A DNA stretch of 64,000 nucleotides, taken from contig JBAVEN010000085.1 of NCBI GenBank assembly GCA_049587755.1, forward strand, positions 1 through 64,000. Direction: 5' to 3'. Position numbers and translations under genes: made by a program. Position 1 is the stretch's first letter. Every line of letters starts with the position of its first letter. The notes under the pieces were generated by a model that had not been told where the DNA came from, made no database searches, and worked only from the letters and a program-made list of their open reading frames with translations. This document shows, one piece after another, positions 1-9,345 of this stretch. Source of the DNA: Bog-375 sp049587755. Its GTDB lineage: Bacteria; Acidobacteriota; Terriglobia; Bryobacterales; Bryobacteraceae.

Positions 1-21
1 CCGCGGGCGACAGACAGTAGC

Positions 22-119
22 CCACGGCGTGAGCCGTGTGGAATCTGGTTGCTCCCTACCAGCCCCGGAACGGGGCGGAAGACTGTTGGCGAAAGCCTCT
101 TCCGCCCCGTTCCGGGGCT
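22..119. repeat. REP-like hairpin element
   Basis: Two inverted repeats lie back to back. A small one (around 23-40) has arms CACGGC/GCCGTG around GTGA. The larger one has perfect 21-bp arms at 61-81 and 99-119, starting AGCCCCGGAACGGGG, around a 17-nt loop. No T-tract follows, so it is not a standard intrinsic terminator. Similar blocks (CCCCGTTCCGGGGC, then GGCTTGCGC and GGGCTAT) recur around 27501-27575. This suggests a dispersed REP-like family rather than a gene-specific signal. Confidence 0.6.
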
Positions 120-306
120 TGTCCTCACCGCCGCCTGATCCCGACGGCTTGCGCGGTGGGCTATTGTCTTTCGCTCCTCCGGAGCGTAAAGGCGCGCCTG
201 ACGCTGGAAAGGGATCCACTTTTATGTCGTGCACCCGCGCCCGATCCGTGACCGGCGCATTTGTCACCAGCCGGCGGATTTTGCATCCTGGTAGTCAAAG
301 GCCGCT

Positions 307-486
307 ATGCCTCTATACGAATATCGCTGCCAAAAATGCGGCAAGACATTTGAAATGCTGCGCCGGATGCACGACGCCGACAGCGATCTGGAGTGCCCCG
401 AGTGCCAGTCCGAAGAAGTCGAGCGGCTGCTGTCCAGGTTCGCCTCCGGCGGGTGCACAGCGACCGGCTCGGGCGGATTCAGTTGA
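307..486 (+). CDS. FmdB-type zinc-ribbon protein
   Basis: A 59-residue protein starting MPLYEYRCQKCG. It has the classic FmdB/CxxC regulatory-protein layout: MPxYEYxC near the start, a first CxxC pair at residues 8 and 11, and a second at 30 and 33 (ECPEC). The tail is short, Gly/Ser-rich and ends GGFS, as in the family. Members are single zinc ribbons. FmdB was named as a putative regulator of formamidase/amidase genes, but its biochemical role is not settled. The gene stands alone; its downstream neighbour, the permease, runs the opposite way. Fold recognition is firm, function is not. Confidence 0.85.
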   Translation: MPLYEYRCQKCGKTFEMLRRMHDADSDLECPECQSEEVERLLSRFASGGCTATGSGGFS

Positions 487-547
487 AGGCGCTGAACAAC
501 GGCCGGTCGGGCCGCCATAGACGCAACTGCTGAGCGCCGCCTGGCGG

Positions 548-3265
548 TCACTCCGCCTTCAAAGCCTCCGCCGGGTCCACCGCCGCCGCCCGCCGCGCCG
601 GCAGGTAACTGGCCAGCATCGCCGCGGCCACCAGAACAACCGGCACCGCGGTATAGGTGAGCGGATCCAGCGGACCGATTCCGAACAGCAGCGACTTCAT
701 CAGCCGCATCAGCGCGGCCGCCGCTCCCAACCCGATCGCCACCCCTACCGCCGCCAGCGACAGTCCGTAGCGCACGAACATACGCTTGAGCTCCATGGGC
801 CGTGCCCCGAGCGCCGCGCGGATGCCGATTTCCCGTCTCCGCTGCGACACCGTGTACGAGATCACGCCGTAGATCCCGATGATCCCAAGCACCAGCGCCA
901 TGGCGCCGGCAATCGCCAGCATTACCAGCGCAAATGACGTTCGCGCCAGTGATCGATCGTACACGTCCTGCATGGTCCGCTCAGATGCCACCGGCAGGCT
1001 TCCATTCACCGACCAGACCGCCTGGCGAACCTGGTCGAGAAATCCCGCAGTGCCCGCCAGGTTGCTCCGGATCGCGAACGTCGCGCCGCGCAGGGCGTCG
1101 AGCGGAGAGGGCCCGAAGAGGTTGGGCATCATGGTGGGCCAGTAGACGATCTCCGGCGCCTCTTTCTGCACGCCGTTCTCGCGGACATCCTGAACCACGC
1201 CAATCACCTCTCTCCAAGCCATCGACGGAAACTCGCGCACACGCTTGCCGATCGCAGCCGAGGGCGTGCCCCACGTCTCGCGCGCGAAATTCTCCGAGAC
1301 CATAGCCACCGGTCTGAGGCCGTAAACTTCGGTCCAGGTCAGATCGCGGCCGGCGATGATCCGCGTGCCTGACGTCCGAAAGAACCCCGGAGAAATGTAT
1401 TTGTAGAGCCGCAGCGGCGGGATTCCACCGTCCGTTGCCGGTTTGTCCTCAGCGAAAACAGTGTCCCAGTTGGCGCCGATCCCTTCCATCGGCATTTCGC
1501 TCGCGAAGCCAACGGACGTCACCCCCGGAATGTCCGCCAGCTTGTCGGCAATATCATTCTGCGTTCGGATCACCCGCTGCGGATCCGGCATCAGCGAGGC
1601 TGGGATGGAGATACGCATGATTTGGAGATGTTCGGCATGGGTAAATCCCGGGTCGATGTGACGCATTGCCTGGAAGGTGCGAATCATCAGCGAAGCGCTG
1701 ATCAACAGCACCAGTGCGATGGCCACCTGCGCCACCACCAGGAGATTGCGGGCGCGATGGCGCTCCCGGCTCGTACTGCCGGCCCGGCCGGCGCCGCCAA
1801 GTGCGATCGACGCGCGCGGACTGGCATATTTCAAGGCCGGGATGAGCCCGAGCACCAGGCCCGCGAGCGACGAAAGCGCCAGCGTGAACACGAGCGTCCG
1901 CGGATCGATCGAGATTTCCTCCAAGCGAGGCAGACTCGCCGGACCAATCGCCGCCAGCAGGCGCAGACCCCAGTAAGCGACTCCCGCCCCGGCAATTCCG
2001 CCCAGTAAACCCAGCATCATGCTTTCCACCACCAGGCTCCGCACCACCTGCCCCGTGCCGGCTCCCAGCGCGGCGCGCAAAGCCAGTTCTTGCTGTCGCG
2101 CCTCGGCTCGCACCAGCAGCAGGTTCGTCACGTTCGCGCACGCAATCAGCATCGCCAGTCCGATGGTCGCCATCACCACCCACAGCACGTCGCTGACGCT
2201 GCCGGTCACTTCTTGTTTCAGGGGGCGGATCGTTGGCGTGATTCGCCACGTGTTGTAGAAGTGCGGATCGGTGCCGGGTCCGTTCGACCACGAGTCCATC
2301 CAGATCGGCAGCATTCGCGTAATGTCGGCGTTGGCTTGTGCGATCGTGACTCCCGGCCTGAGCCGGCCGACGCCCTGATAGCCGAAGCCGGCCAGCATGA
2401 GCTTGCCGCGATCGAAGGCGAGCGGCACGATGATATCCGGATCGGCATTGACGATGCGGAAGCCTCGCGGCATTACGCCGGCGATTACTCGCAGCCGCGA
2501 TTCCACCGTAATATTGCGGCCGATCACGGAGCGGTCTCCACCAAAGCGGCGCAGCCAGTATCCATAGCCAAGCATCACCGTCGTCGATCGGCCGGAGAAA
2601 CCGACAGCTTCCCGTCCGGCCGGAATCTGGTCGGCTGCCGAAAGCCACCGGCCGAGCGCCGGTGGAACTCCCAGCGCTTCGAGCACGCCGTCGCTGACAT
2701 AGATGACGTGAACCTCTTCCGGCTCGGCCAGACCGGTCACGTTCGCCGTAGCGGGAATCCACACGCCCAACGATTGAAACGCCCGGTTGTGTTCGGCGTA
2801 CGTAATATACATGGAAGGCGAGAGGGGAAGGCCGTCGGAAAAATTCGCCAGCCCGGCGGCGCCGGGAGCGATCTGCCGCAGCGCCACCAGTTCGTCCGCC
2901 TTGGGATAGTGCAAAGGCCGTAGCAGAACGCTGTTGACCACGCTGAAGACGGCGGTGTTGGCGCCGATCCCGATCGCCAGCGTCAGCAAGGCGACCGCGG
3001 TGAACGTCGGGCTGCGTCGCATCATGCGCGCACCGTAGCGCGCGTCGCGGCCGAGCGTATTCAGAAAGGACACCGTGTTCATGCGGTAAATCTGCTCTCG
3101 GATCAGCGCGCTGTTCCCCAGTTTCCGGCGGGCGGCGGCGCGTGCCTCGTCATCCGGCATTCCCCGGGCGATGTTCTCATCCGTCTCGATCTCGACGTAC
3201 GACTCCATCTCCTCCAGCCGCTCCCGGTCCCACCGCGCCCGTCGAAAAAAACGTCTCCAACTCAT
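548..3265 (-). CDS. ABC transporter permease, acidobacterial FtsX/MacB-like
   Basis: A 905-residue membrane protein. The cytoplasmic N-terminal extension (residues 1-70) contains the LEEMESYVEIETDENIARGM helix found in the acidobacterial duplicated permeases. It is followed by a MacB-type domain: TM1 near residues 88-112 (VALLTLAIGIGANTAVFSVV), a large periplasmic loop, and then FtsX-like TM clusters near 370-480. A second half repeats the pattern (TM near 510, periplasmic loop, FtsX cluster at about 780-900). No ATPase gene is adjacent, which is usual for this orphan group, so the substrate is unknown. It starts 4 bp after the padR gene on the same strand and is very probably co-transcribed with it. 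Confidence 0.9.
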   Translation of the reverse strand: MSWRRFFRRARWDRERLEEMESYVEIETDENIARGMPDDEARAAARRKLGNSALIREQIYRMNTVSFLNTLGRDARYGARMMRRSPTFTAVALLTLAIGIGANTAVFSVVNSVLLRPLHYPKADELVALRQIAPGAAGLANFSDGLPLSPSMYITYAEHNRAFQSLGVWIPATANVTGLAEPEEVHVIYVSDGVLEALGVPPALGRWLSAADQIPAGREAVGFSGRSTTVMLGYGYWLRRFGGDRSVIGRNITVESRLRVIAGVMPRGFRIVNADPDIIVPLAFDRGKLMLAGFGYQGVGRLRPGVTIAQANADITRMLPIWMDSWSNGPGTDPHFYNTWRITPTIRPLKQEVTGSVSDVLWVVMATIGLAMLIACANVTNLLLVRAEARQQELALRAALGAGTGQVVRSLVVESMMLGLLGGIAGAGVAYWGLRLLAAIGPASLPRLEEISIDPRTLVFTLALSSLAGLVLGLIPALKYASPRASIALGGAGRAGSTSRERHRARNLLVVAQVAIALVLLISASLMIRTFQAMRHIDPGFTHAEHLQIMRISIPASLMPDPQRVIRTQNDIADKLADIPGVTSVGFASEMPMEGIGANWDTVFAEDKPATDGGIPPLRLYKYISPGFFRTSGTRIIAGRDLTWTEVYGLRPVAMVSENFARETWGTPSAAIGKRVREFPSMAWREVIGVVQDVRENGVQKEAPEIVYWPTMMPNLFGPSPLDALRGATFAIRSNLAGTAGFLDQVRQAVWSVNGSLPVASERTMQDVYDRSLARTSFALVMLAIAGAMALVLGIIGIYGVISYTVSQRRREIGIRAALGARPMELKRMFVRYGLSLAAVGVAIGLGAAAALMRLMKSLLFGIGPLDPLTYTAVPVVLVAAAMLASYLPARRAAAVDPAEALKAE

Positions 3266-3269
3266 CGCC

Positions 3270-3620
3270 TTACTCCGTTGCCGGTTTCAGAATGCGGCCG
3301 ATCGCCTGGACCACTTGCTCCCAACGCGTCGTCTCTGCGAGCAACTGTTTTCGCCCGGCTGGCGTCAGCCGGTAGTACCTCGCTTTCCGGTTGTTCTCCG
3401 ACGTTCCGGAGAAGGATGCGATCCAGCCGCGATCCTCGAGCCGATGCAGGGCGGGGTAGAGGGAACCGTGCTCAATCTGGAGCACGTCGTCGGAACCTCG
3501 TTCAATCGCATGCGCGATGGTGTGGCCGTGGGCCGGCCCGAGGACCAGCGTCTGAAGGACCAACATATCGAGGGTTCCCGGAAGCATTTCGCTTTGAAGC
3601 GGAGATTCGTGGCTAGGCAT
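3270..3620 (-). CDS. PadR family transcriptional regulator
   Basis: A 116-residue winged-helix regulator. After MPSHESPLQSEMLPGTLDML it shows the PadR hallmarks: helix LDMLVLQTL, HGHTIAHAI, EHGSLYPALHRLEDRGWI (recognition helix and wing) and RKARYYRLTPAGRKQL. I chose the start at 3620 rather than the longer 3662. It begins the conserved domain and lies 6 bp from a TATACT -10 hexamer, so the message is probably leaderless. PadR proteins repress their own promoter and a linked transporter. Here the permease follows after 4 bp. The inducer cannot be read from the sequence. Confidence 0.9.
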   Translation of the reverse strand: MPSHESPLQSEMLPGTLDMLVLQTLVLGPAHGHTIAHAIERGSDDVLQIEHGSLYPALHRLEDRGWIASFSGTSENNRKARYYRLTPAGRKQLLAETTRWEQVVQAIGRILKPATE

Positions 3621-3626
3621 GTAGTC

Positions 3627-3634
3627 AGTATACT
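3627..3634 (-). promoter_or_regulatory. padR -10 and palindromic operator candidate
   Basis: The palindrome AGTATACT contains TATACT on the minus strand at 3627-3632, ending 6 bp before the padR ATG. A palindrome overlapping the -10 would let PadR block its own promoter. No convincing -35 is visible. The operator role is inference. Confidence 0.5.
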
Positions 3635-3886
3635 CCAGTAGATTATCTTCCTGAAAGTCCACTTATATTCTGCCGAGAGTATTAACAATGTTAAACTTCA
3701 AGCTCAAAAGATGATCGACTGGTAGAGGGGGGTGCGGCCTTGCCCTTTCCTGCCAGGACCGAGGGGCCCGATTTTCCGCCGCGCCTCCTGGCGGTCCGGG
3801 AACTCTCCAGGGCCCGGCTGTGTTATCTTCAAGAGCACACACGGCGGGAGCCGGATCGCTGCCCGCGCGTGTGGAGAAACCGCTCG

Positions 3887-4786
3887 ATGCCCAAGGAACA
3901 ACCGCTTTCAACCGCGACCGCAATCATCGCCGATGGGACGACGTTGGGCGTGATGGGCGCCGGCGTGATGGGCCGCACACTCATCCGCGGCCTGCTGGCG
4001 AGCGGCGTCATCGATCCTGGCCGGCTGTGGGCGGGCGACAAGAACGCCGCGGCTGCCGAAGCCGCCAGCCGGGAACTGGGCATCCGCGTCGAGGTGGATT
4101 ACCAGCATCGCGTGCCCACCGCGGACCTGGTTCTGCTCTGCGTCAAACCCGCCGATGCGGCCGCGGTACTGGCCGCGCTCCGCGATGCGGGGCTGCGGCC
4201 CGACACGCTGCTGATTTCAATCTTGGCCGGCGTTTCGACCGAGCGAATCGAATCAGTGCTCGGCAGGGAGAATCCCGTGGTGCGCGCCATGCCCAACACT
4301 CCGTGCGTCGTCGGCGAGGGCATGACCGTCGTGTGCCGCGGCCGCAACGCCGCCAAGAGCCATCTGGAGCGGGCCGCCCGGATCTTCGAGGCGGTGGGCA
4401 GATGCGTCCCGGTGGACGAAGTCCACTTCAATGCGATTACCGCGCTGAGCGGCAGCGGTCCTGGGTATCAATTCCTGATTATCGAAGCGCTGGCCGATGC
4501 CGGGGTGCGCGTCGGATTGCCCCGCCAACTGGCGCTGACTCTGGCGGCGCAGACATCGCTGGGCGCGGCCAGGATGATACTCGAAACCGGCCGCCATCCG
4601 GCTTCCTTGCGCGACGATGTCACCACGCCGGCGGGCTGCACGATTGCCGGACTGCTGATGCTCGAAGACGGCCGGATCCGCTCGGTGCTGGCGCGTGCCG
4701 TGGAAGAGGCGACCAGGGTGGCCGCGCAGCTCGGCGCACCCGCCAAGCCGCCGGAATCCGCCGCGGGCCCTCGCCCCGCCCACTGA
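3887..4786 (+). CDS. proC: Pyrroline-5-carboxylate reductase
   Basis: A 299-residue enzyme that reduces 1-pyrroline-5-carboxylate to L-proline with NAD(P)H in the cytoplasm, the last step of proline synthesis. Visible motifs are an N-terminal Rossmann glycine loop (GVMGAGVMG), the P5CR signature MPNTP in the middle, and ALSGSGPGY before the C-terminal all-helical dimerisation domain (TTPAGCTIAGL). Length matches the family at about 270-300. The start at 3887 is preferred over upstream in-frame ATGs because a GGAG sits 10 nt upstream and the Rossmann strand begins soon after. It appears to be a single-gene unit; the next gene starts 88 bp on. Confidence 0.95.
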   Translation: MPKEQPLSTATAIIADGTTLGVMGAGVMGRTLIRGLLASGVIDPGRLWAGDKNAAAAEAASRELGIRVEVDYQHRVPTADLVLLCVKPADAAAVLAALRDAGLRPDTLLISILAGVSTERIESVLGRENPVVRAMPNTPCVVGEGMTVVCRGRNAAKSHLERAARIFEAVGRCVPVDEVHFNAITALSGSGPGYQFLIIEALADAGVRVGLPRQLALTLAAQTSLGAARMILETGRHPASLRDDVTTPAGCTIAGLLMLEDGRIRSVLARAVEEATRVAAQLGAPAKPPESAAGPRPAH

Positions 4787-4874
4787 TTGCAGAGCGGCGC
4801 ATTTTTCAGTCCAGGCCACACGCCCCCGTGATATTCTGTGGATGGTTTTTTTTCGCGAGGCAAGGAGACATACC

Positions 4875-5834
4875 GTGAGAGTTGGCGTATTCACACCGCT
4901 GTTGTCGCAACTGTCGCTCGAAGACGTTCTCAAGAAACTCAAGAGTCTGAATATCGATACCGTGGAGTTGGGTACCGGCAACTACCCCGGCGATCCGCAC
5001 TGCAAGCTGAGCATGCTCGCCAGCGCGGGCGAGCTCCGCGAATTCAAGCAGAAGCTTGCCGATCAGGGTTTCTCGATCAGCGCGCTGAGCTGCCACGGCA
5101 ACCCGCTGCACCCCGATACCGCGCGCGCGCGGCACGACCAGGATGTCAGCGCCAAGACCATCCGTCTGGCCGAGAAGCTGGGCGTCCCGGTGGTGGTGGA
5201 TTTCAGCGGCTGCCCGGGCGACTCGCCCAAATCGAAATGGCCCAACTGGGTGACCTGCCCCTGGCCTCCCGATTACCTGGAGATCCTCAAATGGCAGTGG
5301 GAGAAAGCGGTGGCGCCCTATTGGATCAAGCGCGCTCAATTCGCTGCCGACCACGGCGTCAAGATCGCCATCGAAATGCACCCCGGCTTCGTAGTCTATA
5401 GCCCGGAGACGATGCTCAAGCTGCGCTCCATCGCCGGACCCGCCATCGGTTGCAATTACGATCCCAGCCACATGTTCTGGCAAGCGATCGACCCCATCGC
5501 CGCTATCCGCGTGCTGGGCGATGCCATCTTCCACGTGCACGCCAAGGACACGCAGATTTACGACCGCAACCTGCCGCTCACCGGCGTGCTCGACACCAAG
5601 TCCTACACCGACGAACGCAACCGCGCCTGGATCTTCCGCACCTGCGGTTACGGCCACGACGCCGGCTGGTGGAAGGAGTTCGCCTCCACCCTGCGCATGT
5701 TCGGCTACGACTACGTGCTCTCGATCGAGCACGAGGACAGCCTGCTGTCACCTGAGGAAGGTCTCACCAAAGCCGCCGAGTTGCTGAACGGCCTGGTGAT
5801 GCGCCAGCAGCCGGCCGCGGCCTGGTGGGTGTGA
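4875..5834 (+). CDS. Sugar phosphate isomerase/epimerase (AP2Ec TIM barrel)
   Basis: A 319-residue xylose-isomerase-like TIM barrel. It opens MRVGVFTPLLSQLSLEDVL from a GTG codon with AGGAGA 5-10 nt upstream. Likely metal ligands are in VDFSGCPGD, KIAIEMHPGF (Glu), GCNYDPSHMFWQ (Asp/His) and FHVHAKDTQI (His), followed by SIEHEDS (Glu). This is the pattern of the IolE/IolI/tagatose-epimerase superfamily. Such proteins isomerise or epimerise sugars, inosose or related compounds. The substrate cannot be assigned from the sequence, and no sugar-catabolic operon surrounds it. Confidence 0.85.
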   Translation: MRVGVFTPLLSQLSLEDVLKKLKSLNIDTVELGTGNYPGDPHCKLSMLASAGELREFKQKLADQGFSISALSCHGNPLHPDTARARHDQDVSAKTIRLAEKLGVPVVVDFSGCPGDSPKSKWPNWVTCPWPPDYLEILKWQWEKAVAPYWIKRAQFAADHGVKIAIEMHPGFVVYSPETMLKLRSIAGPAIGCNYDPSHMFWQAIDPIAAIRVLGDAIFHVHAKDTQIYDRNLPLTGVLDTKSYTDERNRAWIFRTCGYGHDAGWWKEFASTLRMFGYDYVLSIEHEDSLLSPEEGLTKAAELLNGLVMRQQPAAAWWV

Positions 5835-5999
5835 GACCGGTGCGGCTGGGCGCATCCCCGTCGGCGGGGCGTCTGGCCGCCCACTTCCGCGGAACGGGAG
5901 TTTTTCGTCAACTTGACGCCAAACCACTCAACCTTCGGGTAGTGCGTCAACCATCCTCAATCCTTCGCGCTCTCGGACGGTACAATCGTTCTACGAACT

Positions 6000-8570
6000 A
6001 TGCCTTTAACTCCCGGAACTCGGCTGGGGCCCTATGAGATCCTAGCGCCCATCGGGGCAGGCGGCATGGGGGAAGTCTACAAGGCCCGCGACACGCGTCT
6101 CGACCGTTTGGTCGCCATCAAAGTCTCGCAGGCGGAATTCTCGGCACGATTCGAGCGCGAGGCGCGCGCCGTGAGCGCGCTGAGTCATCCCAATATTTGC
6201 CAGCTCTACGATGTCGGGCCGAACTACCTGGTGATGGAATTCATTGAGGGCTCGCCGCTGCCGACGGTGGAGAATGCTCGCAAACTGCTCGATCTGGCGG
6301 TGCAGACGGCTGACGGGATGGCTGCGGCCCACGCGGCCGGAATCGTGCACCGCGATCTCAAGCCGGACAACATCCTGGTGACGCGCGAGGGGCGGGTGAA
6401 GATTCTCGACTTCGGGCTGGCAAAATCGGCTGTATCCGCGCAGGGCGCCGCGAATGCCGCTACTATGACCATGAGCATCACCGACCCCGGCACGACCGCC
6501 GGCACCGTCAATTACATGTCGCCCGAACAGGCGCGCGGGGAACCGAATCTCACCGTCCAGTCGGACCAGTTCTCGTTCGGCCTGGTGCTGTACAAGATGG
6601 CCTCGGGCAAGAGGGCCTTCGAGCGGCGCAGCGCAGCGGAGACCATGACGGCCATCATCCGCGAGGAGGCCGAGCCGCTGCCCGCCAGCGTGCCTCTGCC
6701 GCTGCGCTGGGTGGTGGAACGGCTGCTGGCCAAAGAGCCTGCCGAGCGCTACGACTCGACGCGGGACCTGTATCGCGAGCTGAACCAGATTCGCGACCGG
6801 CTGTCGCAAAGCACCAGTGCCGTTGGGGCGGCGCCGGCCCCTGGCGCGGTGCGCAAACGGAGGCGTCTTCTTCTGGTTCCTGCGGGCGCCCTCGCATGTC
6901 TGGCCGCCGGATTCGTTCTTAGGCTACTCCTGACTCCGTTGTCCCCTCCGGATCTGTCGCAGTACAAGTTCACGCGGATCGCACCGGGACAAACCGAGGA
7001 GCGCGCCCCGGCATGGTCGCCGGATGGAAATAGCATCGCCTATTCGGCCCGAGTTCATGGAGTCCAACAGGTTTTCACGCGCGGTGTCGGGTCGCAAGAC
7101 GCAGCGCAGCTCACCGGATCGACTAAGGATTGTCTCTACCCGATCTGGTCTCCCAACGGCGAATCCATCTATTACGTCTCAGAACACAGCCTGTGGACTG
7201 TTCCTGCCTCAGGGGGCGCCGGCCGGCTGGTTCTGGAAGACGCCGATGCAGCCGCCATTCACCCTGATGGCAAAACGCTGGCGTTTGCGCGCGACGGCAA
7301 GCTTTGGCTTGCTGCCCTTCACGGGGGAACGGCGAAGGAGTTCTGGCCGGGTCCGCTTGCGCCCACCATGCCTACGACAAACATGTGTTTCTCGCCCGAT
7401 GGCTCCTATCTCGCTTTTGACAACGGGACGGTTTGGCTTTTTTCCTATCCCTCCGGTAAGCCCCGAAAGCTCTACACCGGAACAGAAAACGGAATGGGCG
7501 CTGGTGTGTGGGGCGCGAGCTGGTTCCCGGACGGCCGCAGTTTACTGGTGGCGCGCAACAGCGCAACCGACTCATTGATCCGGCTGGCTGTCGCGGATGG
7601 CAGCCGGCAGACCATCTATTCTGCGGGTTTCACGATCCAGGGTTCCTCGGTGTCGCCGGATGGCAGGAAGATCGTCTATTCGGCCGCGGAGTACGAATGG
7701 AACATCGTCGAAATCGGGCTCACCGATGGCGCCGTGCACGTGCTGGTCGAGAACGGAGGAACCAACATTTCGCCAGATTGGGCGCCGTCGGGCACGCATT
7801 TTTTGTTCTCTGCACAAGGTAAAGCCGACATGGGTGCGGCGGTCATGGACCAGGAGGCCTCCGCTGGTGGCTTCTCGCGCCGCCTGGTCGATACCAGCTA
7901 CGACCTTAAGGAAGCACGCTGGTCGCCGGACGGGGCACGGTTCGTCTTTGTGGATAGTGGCTATACAGACAGGCTGAGGCTGGCGAACGCGGCTGGCGGC
8001 CATGCCATCCTGCTGGACCAGGCCCACAACATATATGGAGAAGCGTGGTCGCCTGATGGGCAGTGGCTCTCGTATGATCGCCAGAACGAAGGCCAGTCGA
8101 AGCTGGCGAAGATTCGAGCTCTGCCGGGCGCCGGTCCCGTGATCCTGGCGGACGCAGAAGGCCCGACGCAATGGTCGCCGGCGGGGGACTGGATTCTGTA
8201 CAGTGCGGGGAACAGTCTCTGCCTGATCTCGCCCGACGGCAAGTCCAGACGGACGCTGTCCTCCCGCCGGTTCATGGTCTACGACTTCTCGAAGGATAGC
8301 CGCCGCGTTTACGGCATTTTTCACAACGCGACAGACCCGAATCGGGAGTGGCAGCTTTACGAGGTGAGCGTGACGACCGGAGCCGAAAAGCTCGTGTCGT
8401 CCTTGGATCTCCCGCCTGCATCCGCTAGACTGTCTGGGTTCAGCATCCATCCGGACGGCAAACGCGCTCTCACCTCGGTCGCGAAGTTTCCTTTTCAAAT
8501 TTGGATGCTCGAAGGTTTCGAGCAGCCGCGCGCTAAGAACTGGTTCGCGGGGCTGGTGGGGCGGCGATGA
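6000..8570 (+). CDS. Ser/Thr protein kinase with extracytoplasmic TolB/WD40 propeller
   Basis: An 856-residue transmembrane Hanks-type kinase. Kinase domain: glycine loop GAGGMG at 19-24, ATP-binding Lys41 in VAIKV, catalytic HRDLKPDN at 117-124, DFG at 137-139 and MSPEQARG in the P+1 region. A basic stretch and one TM helix follow at about 286-311. The rest is a series of TolB/WD40-like blades with repeated WSPDG motifs, which should fold as a beta-propeller outside the membrane and act as sensor. The catalytic residues are complete. The ATG at 6000 begins the usual acidobacterial leader MPLTPGTRLGPYEIL. A TACAAT lies 13 bp upstream. No partner is adjacent. Confidence 0.93.
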   Translation: MPLTPGTRLGPYEILAPIGAGGMGEVYKARDTRLDRLVAIKVSQAEFSARFEREARAVSALSHPNICQLYDVGPNYLVMEFIEGSPLPTVENARKLLDLAVQTADGMAAAHAAGIVHRDLKPDNILVTREGRVKILDFGLAKSAVSAQGAANAATMTMSITDPGTTAGTVNYMSPEQARGEPNLTVQSDQFSFGLVLYKMASGKRAFERRSAAETMTAIIREEAEPLPASVPLPLRWVVERLLAKEPAERYDSTRDLYRELNQIRDRLSQSTSAVGAAPAPGAVRKRRRLLLVPAGALACLAAGFVLRLLLTPLSPPDLSQYKFTRIAPGQTEERAPAWSPDGNSIAYSARVHGVQQVFTRGVGSQDAAQLTGSTKDCLYPIWSPNGESIYYVSEHSLWTVPASGGAGRLVLEDADAAAIHPDGKTLAFARDGKLWLAALHGGTAKEFWPGPLAPTMPTTNMCFSPDGSYLAFDNGTVWLFSYPSGKPRKLYTGTENGMGAGVWGASWFPDGRSLLVARNSATDSLIRLAVADGSRQTIYSAGFTIQGSSVSPDGRKIVYSAAEYEWNIVEIGLTDGAVHVLVENGGTNISPDWAPSGTHFLFSAQGKADMGAAVMDQEASAGGFSRRLVDTSYDLKEARWSPDGARFVFVDSGYTDRLRLANAAGGHAILLDQAHNIYGEAWSPDGQWLSYDRQNEGQSKLAKIRALPGAGPVILADAEGPTQWSPAGDWILYSAGNSLCLISPDGKSRRTLSSRRFMVYDFSKDSRRVYGIFHNATDPNREWQLYEVSVTTGAEKLVSSLDLPPASARLSGFSIHPDGKRALTSVAKFPFQIWMLEGFEQPRAKNWFAGLVGRR

Positions 8571-8629
8571 TCTTCCTTCCAACCCCTAGCGAGGGCCCTC
8601 CGAGATTCACGCTTGTCAGTGCCGGCGCA

Positions 8630-8720
8630 CTATGCTGCGTTCAATCAGGGCAAGCGTCCGCTCATAGTCAAGGCCATCGTCGGGCACCGGCACCAAAGGC
8701 TTGTCGCTTGGCCGGGCGGC
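8630..8720 (-). pseudogene. Displaced fragment of sigma-54 activator linker
   Basis: About 90 bp here match 12141-12231, part of the sigma-54-dependent activator gene, at roughly 85-90% by eye with an identical core of nearly 40 bp. Read on the minus strand it encodes PLVPVPDDGLDYERTLALIE, the residues just before the activator's Fis helix. It then diverges and stops at 8616 without the helix-turn-helix. There is no AAA+ domain and no clear start, so it is a duplicated remnant, not a gene. It lies just downstream of the methyltransferase stop. Confidence 0.75.
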
Positions 8721-8727
8721 TAGCGCG

Positions 8728-9345
8728 TCAGTCCGTGGATTCGGGCGAGACAGCCAATGTAAGTAGCACGAACTGAAGCCACATCCTGCGTTGCGCTCGC
8801 ACGGCGAGACCGGCGGCATCCAGAAGCCCATGCAAGGTCCGGCGGGCTCGCACCCTTTCGTTGAACAGGCGCCCCAGCCACAGCGTGTGATCCGCCAAGG
8901 CAAACAGGCCGCCGGGACGCAACACCCTCCGAATTTCCCGAAGTCCCTTGGATTGATCCGCCCAATGATGAAAGGAGATGCTGCTCAGAACCAAGTCCAT
9001 GCTGTGACTCGGTAAGGGGAGTGCTTCGGCATGTGCGAGATGGAAGTCCGCGCTTGGATTGAGACGTGCAGCCTTCAGTATCATCCGCTGCGCCGGATCA
9101 ACTCCGAACAGACGCGCGGAGGGCCAGCGCGCCGAGATCGCGCGCAACAGGCGGCCCGTTCCGCAGCCAATATCGAGAATACTCGCGGCAGATTTGACCG
9201 GCTCCACGCGCTCAATCAAGTCGAGCATGGCGGCATGGACCGGGTCAAAGTACCAGCGCTGCAATTTGGATTGATCGTAGGTGGCGGCCCAGCGATCGAA
9301 CCGCTCCACATCGTTTTCCCGTCCCGGTGGCATCTCATCGAGCAA
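8728..9345 (-). CDS. Class I SAM-dependent methyltransferase
   Basis: A 205-residue methyltransferase of the UbiE/Methyltransf_11 type. Motif I is DIGCGTGRLLRAI at about residues 58-70. The acidic residue after strand 2 is in FGVDPAQRM, motif II is HAEALPLPSHSMDLVLS, and motif III is LRPGGLFALAD. The C-terminal end is short (VSPESTD). It would transfer a methyl group from SAM, but the acceptor is not deducible. Ubiquinone/menaquinone enzymes, lipids and arsenic are all possible for this fold. It runs in the same direction as the TPR gene 126 bp upstream; an operon is possible but not shown. Confidence 0.85.
   Translation of the reverse strand: MLDEMPPGRENDVERFDRWAATYDQSKLQRWYFDPVHAAMLDLIERVEPVKSAASILDIGCGTGRLLRAISARWPSARLFGVDPAQRMILKAARLNPSADFHLAHAEALPLPSHSMDLVLSSISFHHWADQSKGLREIRRVLRPGGLFALADHTLWLGRLFNERVRARRTLHGLLDAAGLAVRAQRRMWLQFVLLTLAVSPESTD

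Noticed and set aside
61..119. The perfect hairpin as an intrinsic terminator
   Set aside because: No U-tract follows on either strand, and a related block occurs in an unrelated gap.
1554..2762. A 402-residue open frame on the minus strand inside the permease gene
   Set aside because: It is a GC-rich frame shadow. The permease frame carries conserved FtsX/MacB motifs across this stretch, and the other frame has Arg/Gly-rich low-complexity composition.
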